A stretch of 64,000 nt of DNA from Brevundimonas guildfordensis. Its GTDB lineage: Bacteria; Pseudomonadota; Alphaproteobacteria; Caulobacterales; Caulobacteraceae. Below the pieces are notes generated by a model. That model was not told the origin of the DNA. It searched no databases and saw only the letters and a program-made list of their open reading frames with translations. Shown here piece after piece: positions 26,050-38,543 of the stretch (the first letter of the stretch is position 1; every line of letters starts with the position of its first letter). The stretch lies in NCBI RefSeq assembly GCF_014836405.1, contig NZ_JACSQU010000003.1, forward strand, positions 416,246 to 480,245, read 5' to 3'. The position numbers were made by a program, and so were the translations under genes.

Positions 26050-28905
26050 TTATTTCAGCGTCGCGCTGTTCAGGTTGAGCTCGGTCAGGGGGATGACCTC
26101 GACATTGGGATACTTCGCCCGCAGATCATCGATGAATTTGGAAGCGTCGCCGACGATGACCAGGCTGGCCCGGTCGGTCGGCAGATGCTGGGCGAAGGCG
26201 GTCTCGACCTGTTCGGCCGTCACCGCGCGGACGCGCCCGGCGTAGTCGGCCAAGTCGCTCATCGGCAGATCATAGAGGGCCAGGTTGGCGACCAGGCCGC
26301 CCAGGCCGTCCACTGTTTCCAGCGAACGCCCGAAGCCGCCGATCAACGTGGCGCGGCGGGGCGAAAGCTCGGTCTCGGTCGCCGTGGTGGTCCCTAGCTT
26401 GCCGATCTCTTCAAGGATCAGATCGGCCACCTCGGTCGCCGTCTCGTTCTTGGTCTGGGTCGAGGCCGAAAACACGCCGGTCTGCTGCTGGGCGCCGACC
26501 GACGAGCGGGCGCCGTAGCTGAGGCCGCGCTTGATGCGGATCTCCTGGTTCAGACGTGACGAGAAGCCGCCGCCCAGCAGGGTGTTGCCCAGCGTCAGCG
26601 GGAAGTAGTCGGCGTCGGTGCGACTGATCCCGCGAATGGCGGCGACCACGGCGGCCTGGCCTGCGCCGGGCTGGTCGATCACGACGACGCGCGGGGCCAG
26701 CGCCTGGCCAGCCTTGTCGATCGCGGCCGGAGCGGGGCCGGCGTCGCGCCAGTCGCCGAAGGCTTCAGCGGCCAGGGCGCGCGCCTCGGCGGGGGTCACG
26801 TCGCCCGAGAAGACGAGGGTCGCCTGCGAGGGCCGGAACCGGGCGGCGTGGAAGGCCGCGACGTCGTCGCGCGTCAGGGCGGGGATGCTGGTCACCGTGC
26901 CCGAGCCCGGCGCGCCGTAAGGGGCCGCGCCGTACATCACCCTGCCGACCGACTGGGAGGCGATGGAGCCGGGCTGGCTCAAGGCCACGCGCAGACCGTC
27001 CAGGGTCTGGGACTGCTGACGCTCCAGCTCCTCCTGGGCGAAGGCCGGGTTGCGCACCAGATCGGCCATCAGGGTCAGGGTGCGGCCGAACACGTCCTTG
27101 GGCGCGTTGGCGTAGACATTGGTGAAGTCGGGGCCCGCGCCCGTGCCGATACTGGCGCCCAGCTGTTCGATCGCAGTGGCGATCTCCGGCGCCGACTGCG
27201 TCGTCGTGCCCTTGGTCAGCAGGTTGGCGGTCATGGAGGCGACGCCGGCCTTGTCGGCAGGGTCATGGGCCGAGCCGGCGTTGAAGTTCAGCCGGGCCGA
27301 AACCAGCGGCAGACCCTTGGTCGGAGCGACCAGAACGCGCATGCCGTTGTCGAGGCGGAAATCGGCGATGGCCGGGGTGGCGGGCGACACCTCAGGCCCC
27401 GGTTGAGGCAGGCGGGCGCGCTCGGCTTCCGGCAGCAGGACGGCGACCGGACCGGCCGGCGCCAGAGACGCCACGGTGACGGGCGCGTCGACGTCCTTCT
27501 TCTGCTCGCTGGGCGGGTTGGCGTCGCCGGCGGGCAGATAGTTGATGGTGATCTGGCGCTGCGGCGTCAGATAGCGGCGGGCCACCCGCTGGATGTCGGC
27601 GACGGTGACGGCCTGGATCTCGGCGATCTCGCGGTCGGCGGCGGTCGCGTCGCCGGTCATGATCAGCGCCATGCCCAGGGTGGTGGCGCGGTCATCGATG
27701 CTTTCACGCCCGCGCAGGGCGTTGGCGACCAGCTCGTTCTTGGCCTCGGCCAGTTCGGCGGCGGTGACGGGCTCGTCGCGCAGACGCGCGATCTCGGCTT
27801 CGAGCGCCGCCTGACCGGTTTCGACGTTCTGGCCGTCGGCCATGATGGCGTAGGCGGCCAGATTGCCCGCCTGCTGGGCGAAGTCGGGGTTGGAGCCCGC
27901 CTGGGCGGCGATCTGCTTGTCATAAACCAGCGAGCGGTACAGGCGGCTGCTTTCGCCGGTCGACAGGATGCCGTCCAGCACCGTCAGAGCCGGGCGGTCG
28001 GCGTCCTTATAGGCCACGGTGTTCCAGGCCAGGGCCACGGCGGGCAGGGGCACGTTCGGCGCGTAGAAGGTGGCGGTGCGCGGGCCGGTCGGCTCGGGCT
28101 CCTTGACGTCATTGGCGGGCATGGGCGTCGAGGGCCGCTTCAGCGGGGCGAAATACTCATCGATCCAGCCGTCCAGCTGCGCCTGATCAAAGTTGCCGGC
28201 CACGATCAGCATGGCGTTGTCCGGCCGGTAGTAGGTGGCGTGGAAGCGCAGCACGTCGTCCAGCGTCGCCGCATCCAGCTCCTCGATCGAGCCGATGCCG
28301 GGGCGACGATAGGGGTGGTCCTGATAGATGGTCTGGGGCGCGAACAGGCCGAACAGGCGTCCATAGGGGCTGGCCAGGATGCGCTGGCGGTATTCCTCCT
28401 TCACCACGTCGCGCTCGGACTCGAAGGTCGGCTGATCGACGACCAGGGAGCCCATGCGGTCGGCCTCGGCGAAGAGGATGCGCTGCAGGTGGTTGGCGGG
28501 AACGACCTCATAATAGGCGGTGACGTCGTCGGCGGTGAAGGCGTTGTTCATGCCGCCGACGTCCTCGGTCAGACGGTCGAACGTCTCGGACGGCATGTTC
28601 TTCGTCGCCTTGAACAGCAGGTGTTCGAACAGGTGGGCGAAGCCCGAGCGGCCCGCCGGATCGTCCTTCGACCCCACGCGATACCAGACCTGGACCGTGA
28701 CGTTCGAGGTCGAGGCGTCGCGCGCCGTATAGACCTCCATGCCGTTGGCCAGCACCCGCTTGTGGAAGCCCAGCGGCGGAACCTGGACGCCGCCTTGAAC
28801 GGCGGACGTGCTCGCCGGCGGCGCCTTGGCCCAGGCCGGAGCGGCGGCGGGCAGGCCAAGCAGCAGCGCCGAGGCGCAGGCGGTCAGGATCAGACGATTC
28901 TTCAT
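26050..28905 (-). CDS. M16-family (insulinase-like) zinc peptidase, periplasmic
   Basis: The protein has 951 residues with a signal peptide (to about AWA, residue 26). It has two complete M16 halves: the active one carries the inverted zinc motif HLFEH at about residue 88 with the downstream glutamate in the helix VVKEEYRQRI region, and the second (from about 510) lacks the motif (AHDPADKAGVASMT). Single-chain two-half M16 proteins degrade peptides in the periplasm. It is divergent from a TonB-dependent receptor gene, and the pair may work in peptide handling, though this is only inferred. Confidence 0.9.
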   Translation of the reverse strand: MKNRLILTACASALLLGLPAAAPAWAKAPPASTSAVQGGVQVPPLGFHKRVLANGMEVYTARDASTSNVTVQVWYRVGSKDDPAGRSGFAHLFEHLLFKATKNMPSETFDRLTEDVGGMNNAFTADDVTAYYEVVPANHLQRILFAEADRMGSLVVDQPTFESERDVVKEEYRQRILASPYGRLFGLFAPQTIYQDHPYRRPGIGSIEELDAATLDDVLRFHATYYRPDNAMLIVAGNFDQAQLDGWIDEYFAPLKRPSTPMPANDVKEPEPTGPRTATFYAPNVPLPAVALAWNTVAYKDADRPALTVLDGILSTGESSRLYRSLVYDKQIAAQAGSNPDFAQQAGNLAAYAIMADGQNVETGQAALEAEIARLRDEPVTAAELAEAKNELVANALRGRESIDDRATTLGMALIMTGDATAADREIAEIQAVTVADIQRVARRYLTPQRQITINYLPAGDANPPSEQKKDVDAPVTVASLAPAGPVAVLLPEAERARLPQPGPEVSPATPAIADFRLDNGMRVLVAPTKGLPLVSARLNFNAGSAHDPADKAGVASMTANLLTKGTTTQSAPEIATAIEQLGASIGTGAGPDFTNVYANAPKDVFGRTLTLMADLVRNPAFAQEELERQQSQTLDGLRVALSQPGSIASQSVGRVMYGAAPYGAPGSGTVTSIPALTRDDVAAFHAARFRPSQATLVFSGDVTPAEARALAAEAFGDWRDAGPAPAAIDKAGQALAPRVVVIDQPGAGQAAVVAAIRGISRTDADYFPLTLGNTLLGGGFSSRLNQEIRIKRGLSYGARSSVGAQQQTGVFSASTQTKNETATEVADLILEEIGKLGTTTATETELSPRRATLIGGFGRSLETVDGLGGLVANLALYDLPMSDLADYAGRVRAVTAEQVETAFAQHLPTDRASLVIVGDASKFIDDLRAKYPNVEVIPLTELNLNSATLK

Positions 28906-29115
28906 GAGGACGGCTTTCCAACGCCCGCAGTCGAAGAAACGGGCGAGGAAAACCTAACAGGACGAAGCGCCGCTGCGCACCTTACGGAGCTGTAATGAAG
29001 CAGGCTTGGCCACAGACCCGCCTCGGGGATGAAAAAGATGTAACTCGGTTATGCGCGGAGCCGCTGATATCGGCGAATCCGGACGTTGAGGGACGTCTGT
29101 GCGAGGACGCCCATT

Positions 29116-31386
29116 ATGACGAAATACAAGTTCGCGCCCGTGCTGGGCGTGGTTCTGGCCCTGCCTGCGGCGAGCGTTCTGGCGCAAACGCCGGCGTCGG
29201 GGACGCCGCAGGCCCAGCGTCCTGTCGCTCAGACGCCGCCTCAGAAAACCGAGAAGGACGACCAGCCTGCGGCCGTGGGCGACGTCGTCGTCAGCGCTCG
29301 CGCCAATGACGTGCGCACCTCGATCGATTCCATCAGCTACAGCCTCGCGGATGATCTTCAGGCGGCGACCGGGACGCTGGCCGAAGCCCTGCGCAACGTA
29401 CCCTCCGTCGACGTCGACCCCCAGGGCAACGTCTCCCTGCGCGGCGACGGCAACGTCACCATCCTGGTTGACGGCCGCCCCTCGGCCATCCTGTCGGGGC
29501 CGAACCGCGCCGATGCGGTGCTGCAACTGCCCGCCGACCGCTACGCCCGTATCGAGGTGATGACCAATCCGTCCGCCGCCTACAGCCCCGAGGGCTCGGG
29601 CGGGGTCATCAATCTGATCACCAAGCCGGTTCCCGCGGCGGTCGCCGCCGCTGCGGCCGCAGGAACGCCGGGCGCGGCTGTCACGACCGGCTCTCTGCGC
29701 GCCAATGTGGGCGATCATGGACGCTGGAATGTCGGCGCCAGCGGCTCGCGCCAGCAAGGCAAGCTGACCCTGACCGGCGATCTCAGCTATCGCCACGACG
29801 AGCAGAGCCTGAGCTTCGGGCGCCTGCGCGAACAGTTGAACGCCGCCGGCGCGACCACCGGCGCCACGACGACGGTTCAGGACATTGAATCGACCCAGGA
29901 CGGTTTCTTCGGCCGCGTCGCCGCAGAATACCGGCTGACGGAAAAAACCATGCTGACCGGCGAGGCGCGCGCAAATCGCTTCGATATCGACAGCGATTTG
30001 CACGGCCTGTTCGAGACTCGCGACGCCTCGGGCGCCCTGACGCGCGCCTATACCCGCGACGGCGCAGGCGGCTTCGCCATGAAGGGCTGGGGGTTGACCG
30101 GGCGGGTGCTGCATCAGTTCGATGCGTCCGGGCACGAATGGTCGAACGAGCTGCGCTATGATCGCAACGACCAGGAGAACGACTCCCTGGGCGCCAACGT
30201 CTTCCGCATCCCGACGGAGCCGACGGTGTATGAGGCCCAGCGCGGCCTGAACGCCCAGGAGATGATCGGCTTCACCAGCGCCTACACCCGGCCGATGGGC
30301 GAGGGCGCCAAGCTGCGCGCGGGCTATGAGCTGAACCTCACTCGGCCAGATCAGGACAATGCGGTGCGGCGCGGTCCGTCCGAGAACGCCCTGGCGCCTG
30401 TGCCCTCGCTCAGCAACCAGTTCGAGGCCGAGCAGACGGTCCACGCCCTTTACGCCACCTATGAGCGTCCCTTTGGCGAGAAGCTGTCCGGCCAGTTCGG
30501 CCTGCGCCTGGAGCAGGCGGACATCGAGGTCGAGGACGTCACCAACGCCGTGCGCGCGTCTCAGGACTATTTCCGCGCCTATCCGACCTTCCACCTGCAG
30601 TATCAGCTGACCGAGACCCAGACCCTGCGCGGCAGCTATTCGCGGCGCATCCAGCGGCCGCAGCCGTCGCAGCTGAATCCGTTTGTGGTCTATGGGGACC
30701 CGCTGAACCTTCGCTCCGGCAACCCGGACCTGGAGCCGCAAGAGACGGACAGCTTCGAGGCCATGTGGCAGATGCGCCGAGGCCAGAGCTTCTATCAGGC
30801 CACCGCCTATTTCCGCGACACGAACAAGGCCTTCACCGACGTGGCGACCGACGTCGGCGGCGGCGTCCTGCTGACCCGGCCCGAGAATCTGGGCGCCCGC
30901 CGCGATCTGGGGATCGAGCTGACCGCCAGCGGCCGCCTGCACCCGACCCTGCGTTACAACGCCAGCGTCAACGCCTTCCGTCAGGAGATCGACGCGGCGG
31001 GGATTCCCGGCGGGCGCGACCGCGAAGGCGAGATGGTAAGCGGCCGCCTCAGCCTGAACTGGCAGGCGACGCCCAAGGATTTCGTCCAGCTGATGGGCTT
31101 CTGGCAGGGCGATCAACTGCTGGCTCAGGGCAAGCGCGAGAGCGGCGGCATGCTGAACTTCGGTTATCGCCGCAAGCTGAACGACACCCTGTCGCTGCAG
31201 TTCACCGCCCGCGATCTGCTCAACTCCTTCGGCGGCGCCACCACCTATGACACGCCCCAGTTCCGCGAGCGCCTCGACCAGGATCTGAACCTGCGGGCCT
31301 TCTACCTGGGCCTGAGCTGGTCCTTCGGCGGGCCGCGCCGCCAGCCCGAGCAGTTCGACTTCTCGACCGGGCCGAGCGGCGGCTGA
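29116..31386 (+). CDS. TonB-dependent outer-membrane receptor
   Basis: The protein has 756 residues from ATG 29116 (MTKYKFAPVLGVVLALPAAS), with a signal peptide ending at VLAQ. A possible TonB box is GDVVVSAR near residue 60. The plug domain includes TLAEALRNVPSVDVDPQGNV, ILVDGRPSAILSG and RIEVMTNPSAAYSPEGSGG. The rest is a beta-barrel of the outer-membrane-beta-barrel-family type ending in WSFGG plus a short tail. The upstream in-frame start at 29086 adds ten residues that are not signal-like. Ligand unknown. Confidence 0.88.
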   Translation: MTKYKFAPVLGVVLALPAASVLAQTPASGTPQAQRPVAQTPPQKTEKDDQPAAVGDVVVSARANDVRTSIDSISYSLADDLQAATGTLAEALRNVPSVDVDPQGNVSLRGDGNVTILVDGRPSAILSGPNRADAVLQLPADRYARIEVMTNPSAAYSPEGSGGVINLITKPVPAAVAAAAAAGTPGAAVTTGSLRANVGDHGRWNVGASGSRQQGKLTLTGDLSYRHDEQSLSFGRLREQLNAAGATTGATTTVQDIESTQDGFFGRVAAEYRLTEKTMLTGEARANRFDIDSDLHGLFETRDASGALTRAYTRDGAGGFAMKGWGLTGRVLHQFDASGHEWSNELRYDRNDQENDSLGANVFRIPTEPTVYEAQRGLNAQEMIGFTSAYTRPMGEGAKLRAGYELNLTRPDQDNAVRRGPSENALAPVPSLSNQFEAEQTVHALYATYERPFGEKLSGQFGLRLEQADIEVEDVTNAVRASQDYFRAYPTFHLQYQLTETQTLRGSYSRRIQRPQPSQLNPFVVYGDPLNLRSGNPDLEPQETDSFEAMWQMRRGQSFYQATAYFRDTNKAFTDVATDVGGGVLLTRPENLGARRDLGIELTASGRLHPTLRYNASVNAFRQEIDAAGIPGGRDREGEMVSGRLSLNWQATPKDFVQLMGFWQGDQLLAQGKRESGGMLNFGYRRKLNDTLSLQFTARDLLNSFGGATTYDTPQFRERLDQDLNLRAFYLGLSWSFGGPRRQPEQFDFSTGPSGG

Positions 31387-31404
31387 CCGACGGGGCCTGA
31401 TCGC

Positions 31405-32049
31405 TCAGGCCCGCGTCTCCCACGCGGTCCAGACCGCGATCGCGACGAGACCCAGCGCCATGGCCGCGCGCAGAGCCGGCCCCTGTGCGCGGGTCAGCAG
31501 GGCGCCGCCCGCGCGCGCCGCCGTCAGCACGATGGTCGTGTGGACGATGACGCTGACCACGACGTGGAGCGAGCCCAGCGTCAGGGCCTGGGTCAGGGTC
31601 GAGCCCAGGGCGGGGCGAATGAAGCCGGGCAGCAGCACCACATAGAGCAGGGCCGCCTTGGGGTTCAGCAGATTGCCGATCAGACCGCGCCGGAACAGGG
31701 CGCGCCGGCGTGTCTGTACGGGAGCGTCGCTGGCGCTCCCGCCGCCGCTGCGCCAGGCGTCCCAGGCCAGAAAAAGCAGGAAGCCCACGCCCGCCCAGCG
31801 GATGACCTGATAGAGCGCCGGCCACCGCAGCACCGCCTCGGTCAGTCCGAAGGCGGCGGCCACCATCCATAGCGTCAGCCCCAGGGTGATCCCGACCACA
31901 GCCGCCAGCCCCGCCGCACGCCCTTGCGACAGAGAGACCAGCGCCAGCCAGCCCATGTTGGGGCCTGGCGTCACCTCCATCAATGCGGCCGCCGCCAGGA
32001 ACGGCAAGACGACGGTGGGGTCGACGGGCCCCTGTGTGAAAAAGTCCAT
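31405..32049 (-). CDS. LysE/RhtB-family exporter
   Basis: The protein has 214 residues and about six transmembrane helices. The family signature LMEVTPGPNMGWLALVSLSQGRAAGLAAVVGITLG is near residues 22-60, and GLIGNLLNPKAALLYVVLLPGFI follows in the middle. LysE-type transporters export amino acids or related metabolites. I start at ATG 32049 with AGGAGG 5 nt upstream. It is convergent with the TonB receptor gene and divergent from clpB. Confidence 0.88.
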   Translation of the reverse strand: MDFFTQGPVDPTVVLPFLAAAALMEVTPGPNMGWLALVSLSQGRAAGLAAVVGITLGLTLWMVAAAFGLTEAVLRWPALYQVIRWAGVGFLLFLAWDAWRSGGGSASDAPVQTRRRALFRRGLIGNLLNPKAALLYVVLLPGFIRPALGSTLTQALTLGSLHVVVSVIVHTTIVLTAARAGGALLTRAQGPALRAAMALGLVAIAVWTAWETRA

Positions 32050-32219
32050 GCGGCCTCCTGCGGCCACGCTATGCCGGGAGGCGGGGCCGCATCAATCGTG
32101 GGCGGCGTCCCCTTGCGTGTCTCATGGGCCACGCCCACCTCGTTTGAGACAGCTCAAGGCGTCGCTTCGTGCAAGGGCGCATTGAGTTCCAATCCGCCTC
32201 CAGAGGGGAACCGAACGCC

Positions 32220-34807
<2,588 letters not shown>

Positions 34808-34808
<1 letters not shown>

Positions 34809-35476
34809 TGAGCCTCCCGACCATCGATTGGGCAGCAATCGGCACGGTTGTCACCGCTGCGGCAACGATCGTGTTGGTGTTTGTGACCACCATATTGGCG
34901 CGCGAAACTAAGCGTCTGTCAGATGCGACGAGTCAGCCAAGCGTGGTGGCCACGCTTGAACCCAGTCCGTGGTCGATAATTCACACCAACCTTGTCCTAC
35001 AAAATACCGGGACTGGAACGGCTTATGACATTGAGGTGAAATTTGACCCACCTCTCAAGACAAAGCCTCAAGAGGTATTAGTCGAAATGCCGTTCCGCTC
35101 GCTGTCCGTTTTAAAGCCGGGAAGCGTTTTTCCCGTTTTTCTAAGAGGGTTTGAAAAGCTCAACGAGCAAATTATTCGCGTTGAAGTCAGTTGGCGAAGG
35201 TCTCCGAAATCCAAAAAGCGGGAAGCGCATTCGTACGTGCTGAATTTGCGCATGGATTACGACAACTGGGGGCAACTCGGCGGTTCACCCCCTAATATTC
35301 AGATCGCGAGAGAAATGAAAAAATTGCGTGAAGATGTTGGGCGGCTGGTCAGTGGATACAAGCGGCTTCAGGTTGATGTACATGACCGGGGAGATCGTCG
35401 GCGTGAAGAAGCTGAGTTAGAACAAGTTTGGAGTATATCATCGACTGGTGACGGCGCGGAGGAAAGCTCTAGATAG
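34808..35476 (+). CDS. Hypothetical membrane-anchored protein, low-GC insert
   Basis: The protein has 222 residues. After a short start, WAAIGTVVTAAATIVLVFVTTILARETKRL is one transmembrane helix followed by a charged helix. The soluble part has an immunoglobulin-like look (LVLQNTGTGTAYDIEVKF, GSVFPVFLRGFEKL, IIRVEVSWRR), and the tail is charged. No named family is recognised. Base composition is strikingly AT-rich compared with clpB, whose stop it overlaps (TGATG), which signals horizontal acquisition. A large palindrome follows. Proteins of this build occur in phage- and defence-rich islands, but nothing here proves such a role. Confidence 0.6.
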
Positions 35477-35509
35477 GCGATTACCTTCTAAATTCGAGCG
35501 CCCTCCTTT

Positions 35510-35661
35510 CGTCATCCTCCGGCAAGCCGCGTCAGCGGCGCAGACCGGGGGACCCAGCGGCGCGCGGGAGCGCGAAAGATCCACGCTCGGCGGCCGCGCG
35601 AAGATCGCCTTCGGCGCCGCTGGGTCCCCCGGTCTCCGCTTCGCTTCGCCGGAGGATGACG
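35510..35661. repeat. Large inverted repeat (REP/BIME-like palindrome)
   Basis: Perfect outer arms of 14 bp (35510-35523 and 35648-35661) and inner arms of 22 bp (35542-35563 and 35614-35635) enclose a loop of about 50 bp. The outer arm CGTCATCCTCCGGC reads the same on the opposite strand at the far end, and part of it (GAGGATGACGAAAG) occurs once more at 35680-35693. The whole could fold into a long cruciform. It lies directly upstream of a small GIY-YIG nuclease gene. Confidence 0.85.
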
Positions 35662-35718
35662 GAAGGAAGGGGGCGCTCCGAGGATGACGAAAGAGGGGTA
35701 GCGGCATAGCTTGTGCGA

Positions 35719-36054
35719 ATGGCGACCCATCGCACCTTCATCGCGACCTACATCATGGCGAGCGGGCGCAACGGAACGCTCTACACCGGCTCGACCTCCA
35801 ATCTGGAAAGCCGCGTGTGGAAACACAGGACGCGCGCCTTTCCCGGCTTCACCGACGCCTATGACTGCACCCGTCTGGTCTGGTTCGAGCAGCACGCCTT
35901 GATGCTTGATGCGATCCGGCGCGAGCGGCGGATCAAGAAGTGGCTGCGCGACTGGAAGCTGGTCCTTATCGAGCGGGACAACCCGGACTGGCGCGACCTC
36001 GCGGCCGACTGGTTCCCCGATCCCAACTGGACCCCGCCGCCGGGCGCGGACTGA
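35719..36054 (+). CDS. Small GIY-YIG nuclease-family protein
   Basis: The protein has 111 residues and is essentially only the GIY-YIG fold: YIMASGRNGTLYTGSTSNLESRVWKHR (the GIY-YIG pair as TLYTG plus the conserved arginine), then VWFEQHALMLDAIRRERRIKKWLRDWKLVLIERDNPDW with the metal-binding glutamate. It matches the COG2827 group of stand-alone nucleases of unknown role. The start is ATG 35719, or GTG 35713 two codons earlier. It follows a large palindromic repeat, a structure such nucleases could recognise (inference). Confidence 0.85.
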   Translation: MATHRTFIATYIMASGRNGTLYTGSTSNLESRVWKHRTRAFPGFTDAYDCTRLVWFEQHALMLDAIRRERRIKKWLRDWKLVLIERDNPDWRDLAADWFPDPNWTPPPGAD

Positions 36055-36057
36055 GCC

Positions 36058-36417
36058 TCAGTCCCCCAGCACCGGCATCACCTCCACCCCGTCGCAGACG
36101 AAGATGCTCATGTGGGGGTGGTTGTCGAACAGGCGGGCGGCGGCCTCGTGGCTGTCGGCGCGCACCACCATGAAGACGGTCAGCAGGTTGACCATGTCCG
36201 TCACTTCGCCCTCGTCGTCGATGCGTTTGGTCGGGCCCAGCGGGCCGCCCTGAAAGACGATGGAGTCGCGGTGCGCCTCTTCCCAGGCGGCGACGGCGGC
36301 GACGCCGAGGCGGGCGGTCTCGGTTTGTTCAGCCTCGCTCATGGCGCGCCAGGCTCGCCATTTGGGGCCGGTCTTGTCGCTGGTGAAGACGGCCAGATAG
36401 TGGGTCTCGACGCTCAT
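36058..36417 (-). CDS. YciI-like protein, conserved hypothetical
   Basis: The protein has 119 residues beginning MSVETHYLAVFTSDKTGPKW. The pattern of a small ferredoxin-like alpha/beta barrel is visible (AVFTSDK..., GGPLGPTKRIDDEGEVTDMVNLLTVFMVVRADSHEAAARLF, then HMSIFVCDGVEVMPV), as in YCII-related dimers. The role is unknown. AGGAGG precedes the chosen ATG at 36417. It is convergent with the GIY-YIG gene with 3 bp between them. Confidence 0.7.
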   Translation of the reverse strand: MSVETHYLAVFTSDKTGPKWRAWRAMSEAEQTETARLGVAAVAAWEEAHRDSIVFQGGPLGPTKRIDDEGEVTDMVNLLTVFMVVRADSHEAAARLFDNHPHMSIFVCDGVEVMPVLGD

Positions 36418-36487
36418 TGCAGCCTCCTGTGCGGCCGGAGCATCAACCCTTCGGCCCGTCTGCGACAAGCGGGGCCGAAGGCCGGGT

Positions 36488-37126
36488 TCAGCCCTCGGCC
36501 AGCAGGTGGTCGATCAGGGCGCGCGCCTCGGGCCCGGCCCAGTCGGCCTCGCCGGTCAGGACGGCGCGAACGCGGCCCTGGCGGTCCATGACGATGGTCT
36601 GGGGCATGGCGCCCTTGCCGGGGAACTCGAACGCCAGCTGGAATTTCGGGTCGATGTAGAAGTCCAGCGGCGCGTTCTCGGCGATGAAGGCCCGCGCTTC
36701 GTCGGCCGTCTTGTCCAGGTCCATGCTGACGGCGACCACGGCGAAGTCGTCGCGCCCCTTATAGTGGTCGGCCAGGGCCGCCAGCGTCGGCATCTCGATC
36801 TTGCACGGGGCGCACCAGGTGGCCCACAGGTTCACCACCGTCACCTTGCCCGCGAAGTTGGCCAGACGGACGTCGGCGCCGTCGGCGGTCTTGAACACAT
36901 AGTCGGGCGGGGTCGGGGAGGCGGGCGCCTGCAGCGCCGCCAGCGATCCCTTGGCGAAGGCGGCCAGTTGCGGCTCGAGGGGCTGGGCTGGGGCCTGGGC
37001 CGCAGGCGGTGCGGACTCTTTGCCTCCGCCCTTCTGGTTGACGTATAGCAGCGCCGCGCCCATGCCGATCACGCCGATCACCGCCAGCGTAGCCACGCCC
37101 GCCCAAGTCCGTCCAGAGCCGCTCAT
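36488..37126 (-). CDS. tlpA: TlpA-family thiol-disulfide oxidoreductase, membrane-anchored
   Basis: The protein has 212 residues. One N-terminal transmembrane helix ([20 protein letters not shown]) anchors a periplasmic thioredoxin fold with active site [13 protein letters not shown] (C-x2-C) and the cis-proline segment [13 protein letters not shown]. Such proteins reduce cytochrome c apoproteins or copper-site cysteines. The start ATG (37126-37124) overlaps the ATG of the divergent argH by two bases within CATG, so the control regions of each gene lie inside the other. A TTG at 37144 is a less likely start. Confidence 0.88.
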   Translation of the reverse strand: MSGSGRTWAGVATLAVIGVIGMGAALLYVNQKGGGKESAPPAAQAPAQPLEPQLAAFAKGSLAALQAPASPTPPDYVFKTADGADVRLANFAGKVTVVNLWATWCAPCKIEMPTLAALADHYKGRDDFAVVAVSMDLDKTADEARAFIAENAPLDFYIDPKFQLAFEFPGKGAMPQTIVMDRQGRVRAVLTGEADWAGPEARALIDHLLAEG

Positions 37127-38543
37127 GTCCGATACGCCTTCCAAACCACAGCCAGATACCCCCGCTCAGGGCCAGTCTCTATGGGGTGGGCGCTTCAGCG
37201 CCAAGCCCGCCGACATCATGCAGGCCATCAACGTCTCCATCGGCGTCGACAAACGCCTGTGGGCGCAGGACCTGGCTGGCTCGCGGGCCCATTGTCGCAT
37301 GCTGGAGACGCAGGGGATCATCGCCGCCGCCGACGCTCAGGCCATCCTGGGCGGCTTGGACGTGATCGAGGGCGAGATCCGGGACGGGACCTTCCCCTTC
37401 CGCGACGCCTATGAAGACATTCACATGAACGTCGAGGCCCGCCTGTCGGAGCTGATCGGCGAGCCGTCGGGACGCCTGCACACGGCGCGCAGTCGCAACG
37501 ATCAGGTGGCGACGGACTTCCGCCTGTGGGTGCGCGACGCCTGCGACCGCACCGTGGCGCAGCTGCAAGATCTGCAACGCACCCTGCTGGACCGGGCGGA
37601 ACAGCACGCTGGCGACCTGATGCCGGGCTTCACCCATCTGCAGACGGCCCAGCCGGTGACCTTCGGCCACCACCTGATGGCCTATGTCGAGATGTTCGGC
37701 CGCGACGCCGGGCGCTTCGCCGACGCCCGCGCCCGCATGAACGAGAACCCGCTGGGCGCCGCGGCGCTGGCTGGATCGCCTTTCCCCATCGACCGCCATA
37801 TGACGGCGCAGGCGCTGGGCTTCGACCGGCCGATGGCGAATTCTCTGGACGCTGTGTCGGATCGCGACTTCGCGCTGGAGAGCTTGGCCGCCGCCTCGAT
37901 CGCGGCCGGCCACCTGTCGCGCCTGGCCGAGGAGATCGTGGTGTGGATGACGCCGATGTTCGGCTTTGCGACCCTGCCCGACGACCTGACCACCGGCTCG
38001 TCCATCATGCCGCAGAAGCGCAACCCCGATGCGGCCGAACTGGTGCGGGCCAAGACGGGCCGCATCAACGGCGCCCTGATCGCCCTGACCACGGTGATGA
38101 AGGGCCTGCCGCTGGCCTATTCCAAGGACATGCAGGAGGACAAGCCGCCGGTGTTCGAGGCCTTCGACGCTCTCGATCTGGCGTTGACGGCCATGACCGC
38201 GATGGTCGCCGTGATCCGCCCCAACACCGAGAAGATGGCCGCCGCCGCAGGCGCGGGCTTCTCGACCGCCACCGATCTGGCCGACTGGCTGGTGCGCGAG
38301 CTGAACCTGCCCTTCCGCCAGGCGCACCACGTCACCGGCGCCGCCGTGAAGCGGGCCGAGGCGCTGGGTCTGGGGCTGGGCGAATTGCCGCTGAGCGAAT
38401 TGCAGGCGCTGGATGGCCGGATCACCGAAGGGGTGTATGAAGTGCTGACGCCCGAAGCCTCCTGCGCCAGCCGCCAGAGCTTCGGCGGCACGGCGCCGGA
38501 ACAGGTCCGCGCGCGCATCGCCGACTGGAGAGGCCGCCTGTGA
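37125..38543 (+). CDS. argH: Argininosuccinate lyase
   Basis: The protein has 472 residues. It splits argininosuccinate into arginine and fumarate. The N-terminal [31 protein letters not shown], the helix [39 protein letters not shown] and the signature [12 protein letters not shown] are intact. It starts at ATG 37125, sharing two bases with the divergent tlpA start. Its stop overlaps the next GTG (GTGA), forming the argH-lptM-lysA operon common in proteobacteria. Confidence 0.95.
   Translation: MSDTPSKPQPDTPAQGQSLWGGRFSAKPADIMQAINVSIGVDKRLWAQDLAGSRAHCRMLETQGIIAAADAQAILGGLDVIEGEIRDGTFPFRDAYEDIHMNVEARLSELIGEPSGRLHTARSRNDQVATDFRLWVRDACDRTVAQLQDLQRTLLDRAEQHAGDLMPGFTHLQTAQPVTFGHHLMAYVEMFGRDAGRFADARARMNENPLGAAALAGSPFPIDRHMTAQALGFDRPMANSLDAVSDRDFALESLAAASIAAGHLSRLAEEIVVWMTPMFGFATLPDDLTTGSSIMPQKRNPDAAELVRAKTGRINGALIALTTVMKGLPLAYSKDMQEDKPPVFEAFDALDLALTAMTAMVAVIRPNTEKMAAAAGAGFSTATDLADWLVRELNLPFRQAHHVTGAAVKRAEALGLGLGELPLSELQALDGRITEGVYEVLTPEASCASRQSFGGTAPEQVRARIADWRGRL

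Noticed and set aside
32105..32150. Sigma-32 heat-shock promoter upstream of clpB
   Set aside because: CCCTTGCG is followed by a CCCACCT-like element, but the spacing and -10 match are poor.
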